Source: Setophaga petechia | Lineage: Eukaryota; Chordata; Aves; Passeriformes; Parulidae | Reading direction: 5' to 3' | Length of the DNA stretch: 64,000 nt | Assembly (NCBI GenBank): GCA_024362935.1 | Contig: JANCRA010000011.1 | Span: forward strand, 4,898,001-4,962,000 | Shown here: piece by piece, positions 50,063-59,059 of the stretch | Layout of the letters: each line of letters starts with the position of its first letter | Numbering within the stretch: the first letter of the stretch is position 1 | Position numbers and translations under genes: made by a program | The notes under the pieces: model-generated | Seen by the model: only the letters and a program-made list of their open reading frames with translations | What the model was told of the DNA's origin: nothing | Database searches by the model: none

Positions 50063-52137
50063 TAGAAGTTGTAAATTTTCTCTGGCATAATTATAACCTT
50101 TTTGTTTATGACTTGTGATTTGTTTTTTTCCAGTGTTTTTCACACCACTGTATCTAATCACCATTGAGATTTTAGCAGAGCTCTAATAGACTGTGTCATA
50201 TTCTTTCTCCCACATGTATGTGTGTTTTCTTGGGCTGTATTAAATAAGATGTTTTGCACTCATTACATTTTGCAACAAGCCAGTATAATAGAGTTGCAAC
50301 TTCTGAAAAGTGCTGAATTGAAAATACAGAGAAATGAATAAACCTAGTCCATTATTTACAAAAAAAAAATTTAAAAATATACATTATTCAGTCACTGATT
50401 AAAATACTTATTTCTAATTATTAAAACATTAATAATTTAAATACTTTAAATATCTTTAATTAAATCCACTGTGCTGAATAATACCAAATTCATTAAGATG
50501 AAAGTGATAGGTTAGGATGAAAGGAGTCATCTTAAAAAGCAGTTCACTTCATTCAGTGCATGATGCCAACAGGCTTCCTCCTGAAAACTCCTCAGGATAT
50601 GTTTGACAGCCAGGGAAGTTACAGTGCTGGTATGTTACAGTCAGGTTTTTTCCTTCCTCCAGTATGGTGCAGGGATCACTGCACAGCTTAAGATTTTGCC
50701 ATTAGGTTGAAACAAAACTCAAAAACATAATAATTACTAAACACCTTGAAGGACTTTTCTCTGAAGCAAAGGGATTTTAGCTGTTGTTTTCCTATAAACC
50801 TGAACTCAAATACTTTCCTTTTCACTGTTACATAATAGTACTTATTCCTTCTCCTGATCCTAATCTATCATAGAGGATTGACCTTACCCATATTTGAGCA
50901 GATGTTGTGATTCACTCCAGAGGTGGCTGCATTTCAGTAACTGAGTAAAGTGGTCCCACTGCATCATTTTGCAAAGTTTGTAGAATTATTTAATGGAAAC
51001 ATTTTATTTCAATGTAAATTACTTCACTATTATCATCATGATCATCATCATTATTATTACTGTCATTGTCATCAACTACTAGGGTGAATACTAAGAATTT
51101 TTCTATCCACATTAGGAGTAGAAAAGAATACAGCACACAGGAATACAGAGCAGGCAATTGTCTGCCTATTCCTTAGTGTGATAGATAGTAAACACAGTTT
51201 ACTATCAGTTTTGTGTTTTTTTACTTTACTCGGGTAGTAGTAAATGTAATGAAAACAATTCAGAGGTATTTGCCTGAGTTCAGCAAACAAGTTGTTTTAA
51301 AAAGATTTAACATGAATTTTACATTATGTCTTAATTTTCCTGGCAGACTTTATTATTCCTTTGTAGGACACTGGCTTTGTGAAGCCCATGCACTTTACTG
51401 GCTGTGTGAAGCCCTCAAATAAATGTTTTACAGGTGCATCTCACCTGTTCATTGTAATGAAATTCATACCATTAAGAGAGTGGCTGTAACATGTTCTATG
51501 TGGAAGTGCATTACCTCATTATCTAAACATAGTGCATAAAATTTATTCCTAATAAAATCTGTTAGTCATTATAAACATAATCTCTTTTGCAACAGTGGGG
51601 AAAAGTTTGTCCTTTGTACTTTTGTAGCATGCTGGCCACTGGCAAAAAAAATATTTGGAGTTTCCCAAATACAAATTCCAGGATTTAAGAGGATTCAGAG
51701 CCAGTGCAGGTTTTACCCATCACAACACTCTACCACTGATGTATGCAATTTCTCAGTCCCTGATCCTTGATTGGGTGTCCAGGGTCCATGCACAGCACAT
51801 GGAAGTGCTGGAGGGTGGAGCATACTTGATGATAGGACACAGATATGTGGAAGTCAGGAATCTGTCTGAAATCCCATGCCCTTCTCCACTTTGGAATTTT
51901 CAACAGGCTTTTAATTTCAATGCCATCAAGCGGACTTGTCCATTTCCCCACCATCTGAATGCTCTCTTGATGGCGGTGGGTGCCAGGTCTGTCAAAAGTG
52001 AAGCATCTGTAGGATCTCTTAATCGTAGTCCTGATGGGAATTACCAATCTTTTTCTATGAGAAGGGATGAAAATCTCACAATGACTTCCAAAGAGATGAA
52101 ATCTTCTGAGTAGAGTATATCACAAGAGGAGTATGTT
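50063..52137. other. Intergenic, no gene supported
   Basis: AT-rich to about 51.6 kb with an ATC/ATT tract at 51.03 kb. From 51655 to 52113 a 152-codon plus-strand frame overlaps a 105-codon minus-strand frame (51730-52047). Neither has a motif I recognise, and the double openness suggests chance or an old element. Confidence 0.55.
51028..51073. repeat. (ATC)n/(ATT)n imperfect microsatellite
   Basis: Runs of ATC and ATT triplets with point interruptions between 51028 and 51073. Confidence 0.8.
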
Positions 52138-52820
52138 CCTCTGGGGGTCCAGGTCAGTGAAAAGTAGAATATGAGTTGACAGCATCCCAGCATCCAGGTG
52201 GGGCAACCCTGTCCTGGGGTGCATCAGGCACAGCATCGTCAGCCAGGCAAGGGAGGGGATTGTCCTGCTCTGCTCTGAGCTGGGGTGGCCTCACCTCGAG
52301 TGCTGGGGGCAGTTTTGGGCACCACAAGAGAACAAAGATAATAAACTATTAGAGAGGGAGGAGATGCTGCCAAGGAGGGCAGCAAGGATGGTGAAGGGTC
52401 TTGAGGGGAAGCTGCATGAGGAGCAGCTGAAGTCCCTTGGTCTGTTCAGCCTGGAGAAGAGGAGGCTGAGGCCTCATTGCAGTCTGCAACTCCCTCATGA
52501 GAGGAAGAGGAGGGGCAGGCACTGATCTCTTCTCTCTCTCATGCAGTGACAGGACCTGAGAGAATGGCCTGAATTTATGTCAGGGGAAGTTTGGTTTGGA
52601 CATCAGGAAAAAGTTCTTCACCCAGAAAGTGGTTGGACACTGGAACATGTTCCCTGGGAAAATGGTCACAGCACCAAGCCTGACAGAGTTCAAAAATTGT
52701 TTGGACAATGCTGTCGAGCAGAAAGTGTGACTCTTGGAGATGGTCCTGTACAGGATCTGAAGTTGGACTTGATGATCCTTGAGGGTCACATTCAACTCAG
52801 GGCCCTCTGTGGTTCTATGA
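52138..52820 (+). mobile_element. CR1 LINE 3' portion, about 0.7 kb (plus orientation)
   Basis: This is the longest CR1 copy here. It runs in sense from the reverse-transcriptase tail (CTGTCCTGGGGTGCATCAGG, GGGGATTGTCCTGCTCTGCT, GTTCAGCCTGGAGAAGAGGA) through the 3' UTR (ATCAGGAAAAAGTTCTTCAC, AGCACCAAGCCTGACAGAGT, GTGACTCTTGGAGATGGTCC) to the end TGTGGTTCTATGA. It lacks its 5' part, as is usual. It is opposite in orientation to the copies at 41.5 and 49.8 kb, and the 'GGCCTGAATTTATGTCAGGG' variant marks a different subfamily. Frames of 86 and 97 codons inside it are repeat products. Confidence 0.95.
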
Positions 52821-53387
52821 GCTCTGACTGGGCATAGTGAGGCATTGAGCTGCATCTCTAATATCACATTCAAATACTACAGCAGCTTAGACCAGGGGAA
52901 GACTCCAGCAGCCATATTTCAAAAGAAATCAATAGCTGCCATTGTGTTTTATGAAAAATCCAATTTCAGAGCTCCTTGGTAGAAATTCTTGCAGTTCTCA
53001 AACCAGCCCTGAAGGAAGATAAACAGAAGAACATATTTTTGTGTCTGAACTAAGGTGGTCTGCCTGAAGTGGATGCTGGGCAATTTGATCTTTTTAACAC
53101 CAAAAAGCTGTTGAGTATGACCGAAATTCAAGATGCCTGGGAAGCTTTGGTACTGGCAGCTGAGCTTAGAGATTGGAAACTTCCTGAAGCAGACAGCAGA
53201 ATCTCTCTTTTGGATGTAAGCACATAAATTCCAACTCTGCCAAGTTGTAAGCACCTAAGTCCTCTTCTGAGTATAAAGCCATGACAGATACATCCACACT
53301 CTTCCATCTGAACTCCAGGATTTCATTCTTATTGCTCAACTCAGGAAACTTCTAAACCTTAATTTATGCTGAATGTATATTGAAGAG

Positions 53388-53985
53388 TGTGCTGGTTTTG
53401 GCTGGGGTAGAGTTAATTTTCTTCACAATGGCTGGCTATGTTTTGGATTTGTGCTGAACACAGGTCTGATCATATAAAGATGTTTTCGTTATTGCTGAGC
53501 AGGGCTTGCCCAGAACCAAAGCCTTTTCTGCTTCTTGTACTGCCACAACGGCGAGGAAGTTGGGCGTGCATGGGCTGGGAGGAGACACAGCCAGGACAGG
53601 TGACCCCAAATGACCAACGCATTGTTCCAGACCATGTGGCATCATGCTCAGTACACAAAGTAGTCAGAAGAAGGAGGAAGTGGTTAGGGTTAGGGTTAGG
53701 GATTGGGATTGATGGCATTTGTCTTTCCAAGTGACCATTATGTGTGATAGGCCCCAGCTCTCCTGGAGATGGCTGAACACCTGTCTGCCCATGGGAAGAA
53801 GTGAATTAATTCCTTGCTTTACTTTACTTGTGTTCGTGGCTTTTGCTTTCCCTGTTACACTGTCTTTATCTCAACCCATGGGTTTTCTACCTTTTGTCCT
53901 TGGATTCTCTCCCTGATCCTGCTGGTGGGGGAGTGAGCTAGCAGCTGTGTGGGACTTGGCTGCTGGCTGGGTTTAGACCACAACA
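53388..53985 (+). mobile_element. Solo LTR of an avian endogenous retrovirus
   Basis: About 598 bases starting TGTGCTGGTTTTGGCTGGGG and ending CCACAACA, so the ends are TG...CA. The internal order (GTTAATTTTCTTCACAATGG, GCTGAGCAGGGCTTGCCC, GGAGATGGCTGAACACCTG, TCTTTATCTCAACCCATGGG) matches a widespread bird LTR family. No gag, pol or env sequence flanks it, so it is a solo LTR left after recombination. The flanks AAGAG (53383-53387) and AATAG (53986-53990) are a one-mismatch 5-bp target duplication. The promoter box expected near 53650 is changed to TACACAAAG, and the polyadenylation hexamer near 53855 is also mutated, so it is probably inactive. The exact family name is not assigned. Confidence 0.9.
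53684..53701. repeat. Three TTAGGG telomere-type units inside the LTR
   Basis: TTAGGGTTAGGGTTAGGG is perfect, preceded by GG and followed by ATTGGG, a decayed fourth unit. It sits just downstream of the former promoter box of the LTR. Confidence 0.95.
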
Positions 53986-54575
53986 AATAGCATTTTCATC
54001 CTGAGTTTTCCTTTCACCATTTCTTGCTAAACTAGTATACAGCAGACATGAAAACACATGAGGGGTTTCTATAACAACACTGTGAAATAATAAATTCCAC
54101 AAAGCAACCCTGGAATCTACAAATGATGTAAATGTTTTTTTTCATTTAATTGCTATCCACATTTGTGTCCAGCTTCAGAATAATACAGCTGCAAAAGTAA
54201 TTAATTAATACAGGAATGCAGTTTAATAACAGCACAAGGGTTCTGTGTTCACCGGTTGGGTATGGGCACTAGCTAGCATGTTGATAACAGGTTGTTGCCA
54301 TTGTTGCCACCTCATTAGAAAATTAGCATTTAATTAACTTAGGAAGATATGGAACAATTTTGGTATGGGAAATATTTGTACACATTGTCTATTGGAATTA
54401 AAAGCTCCCATCCAGCAAAAAGCACAGCAGCCTCTACAGCTGGTGGCTGTTGGCCCACAGAAACTAAACAGACTCGCTGGTCTGTGCAGCTGCAGCCGCT
54501 GCCTTTGATTTGGAGGGGAAAGGGAAGCTGTGAGGCTGTTATCCCAGGCACCAGCTGAAAGGAGCAATCCAGCTG

Positions 54576-54583
54576 TGACGTCA
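54576..54583. promoter_or_regulatory. Perfect CRE palindrome TGACGTCA
   Basis: This is the full 8-base site for CREB/ATF-type bZIP proteins, which is rare because of CpG loss. It lies at the left side of the GC-rich block. Function is inferred only. Confidence 0.4.
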
Positions 54584-54716
54584 GTTCTTGCCTTGCAGGC
54601 ACCACAGCAAGTCCCCAAAAGTATTAATGCACAGACATTGCGGGCTCTGAACTGTCGAGCAAAAGTTTTAAAGGAAAGATGGCTCTGCTTCAAGCTGGGC
54701 TTGCTGCAGCCTCCCC

Positions 54717-54766
54717 TGAAGCCAGTGGGAGTATTTCCACTGACTTCACTGGGCTTTGGATGGCCC
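54717..54766 (+). mobile_element. Ancient amniote interspersed repeat, fragment A
   Basis: It reads TGAAGCCAGTGGGAGTATTT, CCACTGACTTCACTGGGCTT and TGGAT. This resembles a phrase very common in turtle, crocodile and bird DNA ('gtcaatgggagtctttccattgacttcaatgggctttggatcaggccc'). I do not know its library name for certain. Confidence 0.5.
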
Positions 54767-56121
54767 CACTGGGGTTTCCTGGCCCGAGCATCAGTGCTGA
54801 TTGAGCCAGGTGCAGAGAGAGGCAGGTCAAGCTGCTCGAAGGTTAACCACTGCTAGTTTGGAGGGGCAGAGGGTGGGGAAGAGAAGGGGACAGCTAGAAA
54901 GGGAATGGACAGCTGAAAGGCAGCTGGATTTTCTTGCGGTTGCTTTGTTCCTGTTAACACTGGCTGGATGGTCTGAGATTTTGTATGTTCTTGTGGATGA
55001 AAAGATCCTCTTTAAACTTCGATGTTGAAAAATAGCCCTAAACCTCCTGCTTGTTAAACACAAAACAGAAAAAAAGGCTCCTGGTTCCTAGGGTGAATTA
55101 TTTTTCTGACCTGCCTCTTCTATGTAGTTAGATGCAAAACCAGAGGAACAGTCAGATGACATTGATCCTCGCTCCTGTGGGGTAAGGAATTCACACCTAC
55201 GTGTGCCAGCTCTGCCATGGGCATCTGTGGGGGATTCCTCCAGGCAGGGGTAAATGGTTCTATCACCTCTGCCATCCCTTGGGCTCAGGAGCACATACTG
55301 CAAACCCTCTGCACGTGTTTAATGCTGCACATGCAAAGCCATGGAGTCGTGCCAGCATCCCACAAGTTTCTCCTACTGACGTCCCCTCAGCTGCAGCTGC
55401 AGCAGCAGGATCTGTCCTAACCCCAGGCTGAACCAGCGCTCTGCAGCAGCCAGCCTGCCTCAGCTGCTCTGGCAGCCGTGCTCCAGCGTCTCCAGGTACT
55501 TGTGAGAGAGATGTCACTGCCCTTGCCAGCGGAAGCTGCGCTCCCAGCTCTTCATTTGCCCTTCCCCCGTCCTGCCAGGCAGATTGCCACCTGCCAGAAG
55601 CGCTGCACGGGGACATCGGGGTCTCGCTGAGCAGGACGGCTGGGCTGTATGGTGTAAGGCTGCCTCCCCTGGGGCATCTCACTCCTGTCAGTGCAATGAG
55701 CTGACAGGTAGGGACCGACAACACCCATCAATCACACCCTTAAGAGCCTGAAATGCTGCCATTTCTCTTGTGGAGAGAGCAGCCAAGCCGACAGGCTGCG
55801 TGGGGCTGTCAAGGAGGCAAATGTCCTCGTTGACAGAGCTGCTCCTGAGAGGATCTCCCGCAGTCATTCGTGTTTATCCCAAGCAAATGCCCCCTATTCT
55901 TCCTCCTGGTGTGAGGTGAACAAATGCCAGAGCTGGAGGGACTAAGAATAATTGTGCTGTGATTGGCGCAGATGCGTTTTAAGGCAGACGCGGAGGTGTG
56001 TGACACGGCTCTGCCTGTGTGTCAGGCCGTGAGGGAGGCCGATAAAATGCAGCGGAATTCCTCGACACAAGGACAGACAGACCTAGCGCAGTGGGGGGTG
56101 AGGGCTGCCTGCCTCTACAGC

Positions 56122-56146
56122 CTTTAATTGGTGGGAGCAATTAAAG
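56122..56146. repeat. Perfect 9-bp inverted repeat of homeodomain-like sites
   Basis: CTTTAATTG (56122-56130) and CAATTAAAG (56138-56146) flank a 7-base spacer GTGGGAG. Each arm contains a TAATTG core of the kind bound by homeodomain proteins. Confidence 0.7.
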
Positions 56147-57352
56147 TCTCTGTGTGTGTGAAGGAAGGAATGTAGATGAGCATAAGTACCGAAGCTTCAC
56201 CCCTTCTTTGAGGGGAAAATTATTTGGGCTTGAGAGCTGCAGCAGCATTTTGTCACCTCCAAATCACCTGACCCATTCACAGTAAGATTAGTACTGAAGG
56301 TCAAAGGTGCACATAATGTAGCTCCAAGCCTTTTCGCTGCCCAGCAGCAATGGTTAAATATGAGAAGAGAAGGACAAATAAATTAGGAAGCACCGCAAAA
56401 AGCAGCAAGCAAACAAAATATCTCATTAAAATCTCATTCTGTGATGCTTGTACTTTTTCCCATCACTAATTCAGAAGAACTGGCTGCTTCTACGTTAAAA
56501 GCAATCCCACAGGATTATTGTATGGAGCATGCGTTGGGCCCTCACGGACTGTTGCTGTGTGTGTGGCTCTGTGGGAAGGCAGAAGGACAGATCCCTGTCT
56601 AGCAGGGCCTGATGAGCCACTGTGTGACACAGACTGACGTGGGCAGGGACCTTCAGAAGAAAACACCACAAAGTTACACTTTTACCCTGGCCTTTCCATT
56701 TACTTCTGTTTATGTATTGCTCTTACAACCAGTCATTTATCTTTGGTGTGATTTTGACCACCTACTGTGGCACTAAAATTCAAGAATATTATATAAAAAG
56801 CTATAGGCTACTGTAATTTAAACCTAGAAGCACCCACAGCCATTTAAGTAGATCCCAGAACTCCCAGGAGCAAATGCTTCCTATTCTTGGAAACATTTGG
56901 GCATTTGAAGGAGTGCAAATTGGAACACAGAGTCATCATATTGTGGCATCCCTGCTCCATATACTTCATTCCCCACACTCTTAATACCTGTGGGACGCAT
57001 CCACATAAGCAAACCACGCCAAGCCAGAACATGATTGTGCCTCCCACAGTTGTCCAAAATGCTTCTTCAGCATGTTTCTTCCAGCTAGGTTCATGCTTCA
57101 GGCCACCTGCTATCACCAGTCAAGGTCTGGTGACAATCTGGGACACTATGTCCATCTCTGCTTGTCCCATATCTAACAGCCACCTCTGCCATCCCTGGGT
57201 ACAGACATGCAGTCGCCAAATTCTCACAGCCCATCCAGTCCCTGCTCTCAGAAAATGTACTGAGAGTTATGCTGCTGAACACTGATGAAATTTCAGGTAG
57301 TGCTAAATCTCCTCACTACACACTACCTACATTCTGGCATTTCACTAATTTG

Positions 57353-57396
57353 AATTGCTGATCTATTTAAAATGTAAATTGCTGATCTATTTAAAA
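57353..57396. repeat. Tandem duplication, 24-bp unit
   Basis: AATTGCTGATCTATTTAAAA occurs at 57353-57372 and again at 57377-57396, identical over 20 bases, with a 4-base spacer (TGTA) completing the first unit. Confidence 0.95.
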
Positions 57397-57542
57397 GGCT
57401 ACAGCAGGAGCACAGTTTACGTGGAGATCCAGCTGGGATGAAGGGTCAACATTCAAGTTCAGTGTTTTCTTTCTAAACAACTTGGCTGCTAGAACAACAC
57501 CTCGAGGATTTGAATTTAGTAGATCAAATTTTCTTCACAGTA

Positions 57543-57680
57543 CATTCCCACTGACACCACTTAGGTCAATGGACCAGCTTGTGAACTCAGTTAAATCAGC
57601 ATGTATTGGGAGTAACATTACAGAGAGTAGTGGAACTATTCCAGATTTAAATTGGTGATAATGAGACCAAAATTCAGACC
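57543..57680 (+). mobile_element. Ancient amniote interspersed repeat, fragment B
   Basis: The 3' part reads GGAACTATTCCAGATTTAAA, TTGGTGATAATGAGACC and AAAATTCAGACC. It parallels the old reptile/bird repeat ending 'ggagttactccagatttacactggtgtaactgagatcagaatttggccc'. The 5' part CCACTGACACCACTTAGGTC, AATGG also fits. Diverged; name not assigned. Confidence 0.55.
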
Positions 57681-58989
57681 AATGTACTTGCAGAGATCTG
57701 AGAGCAAAGCATTCATTTCAATCCTCGAGTAAAAAATACCACCCTGCAGACTTTTTAAAATCCTTGAACACAAGTCTCTGTGTAACACTAAGCATAAACA
57801 AAGTGAACACTAAGAGAATAAAAGATTAAAAGTTATCCACTAGCTTATACCAAAACTAGTAAAACCTGTGAGTGTTCCTGAGTAGATGCAAAATAAAAAA
57901 ATTAGATGAGCTACATTAATTTTCATATTATGAGCTTGCAAATGTTTTTAAATGTTCTAGTTTAACACAATATTTTGAGATGAGAACTATAATTTAAGGA
58001 TCCGCCCTTGAAATAACTATGTACATTACTTTTGTTAGTGGCACCAGCATCCCATCTTATCCATGGTTTTTTTTAAATGTCATTTTATCCATGTTTTATT
58101 AATCACCCATATGATTCTTTGTACTTGTGGACTTTAGACTTCTGACTAAATACTAGCCAATTCCTTTCCTTTTACTCTTCTCACCTTAGTTGCTCTGTGA
58201 TTTATCAACTTTTCCAGTGATTATTTCAGAAAGTGATTTTTTTTTTACTATATGCATGGAAATTTCATTGTCGATTAGTTCAAGTTCTTGAATGCTTATT
58301 CATAGAAGAGACCTCCCCCTCTTTAGGTTATTGGAAACATCTGTATTCTTCCTGTTTGGACAATGAAAAGTGATAACTAGCCCTCTGACAGCTGAGCTCC
58401 CAGAGTTAATATTTATGTGATGCAGTTGTAGAAAACAATATGCCATTCAAAAATAAAAATATGAACTACAGAACAACCATAACAGCTCCAGCTCCTTCAG
58501 CATCACTGGAGCTCAATGACCCTGCCTGTTTGGGCAGAGGAACAAAAATATATATATTGCTTTCCAGCAAATCAGTTACTTTTTCCAGGTGTGCAAAATT
58601 ATAGTCTAGAAGGGTGAGATAAAAAAAAAATACCGGCAGGAAAATTTTTTGTGGTTTGAAAAACAGAGAAAGAGAAAGATATAGCAAACATGCATATGTA
58701 AGCTCTCCTGCCCCTTTCCTTTCAAAATTAAATGAGGACACAGAAGTGGGTGTTAGGAGAGGAAGGTTAGGGCAGGGTAATTGGGGGAAGCTGAAGAAAA
58801 GCTTTAATTCCTTTTATTCAGAGATACCTCTGAAGGAGGATGTTTCCCATCCTCGTGTTCTGGGAGTCCTGTTTGTTGGGGCTTGCCTTTTCTTTTCTGC
58901 CCTCCTTTCTTTTACAGTTATATCTACATGGACTGGAATTCAATATAGAAGAATGTATATACATATATTCACTGGGGGGAGGCTCAGCT

Positions 58990-59059
58990 GTGTAAACCAC
59001 TACGGTTTTTATGGGAATCTGTGGAGCTATGCTGATTTACATGACAAGAGGATCGCCCC
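58990..59059 (+). mobile_element. Ancient amniote interspersed repeat, fragment C
   Basis: TGTGGAGCTATGCTGATTTA followed by CATGACAAGAGGATCGCCCC resembles the related old repeat end 'ggagctacgctgatttacaccagctgaggatctggccc'. The 159-codon frame over 58656-59135 runs through it, so that frame is not a gene. Confidence 0.55.

Larger units (their letters stand above)
54400..56100. promoter_or_regulatory. GC-rich block, possible regulatory region
   Basis: G+C rises well above the rest of the window, most strongly at 55380-55700. In that 300-base stretch I count about 11 CpG, which is well below expectation for its G+C, so it is not a classical CpG island. It contains a perfect CRE (TGACGTCA) and an old repeat near 54.72 kb. 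Frames of 66-153 codons on both strands (for example 55263-55724, minus) are expected from the composition and have no motif. A gene promoter or noncoding RNA cannot be excluded. Confidence 0.3.

Noticed and set aside
55263..55724. 153-codon minus-strand frame in the GC-rich block
   Set aside because: Long frames on both strands are expected at this G+C; no motif or start context.
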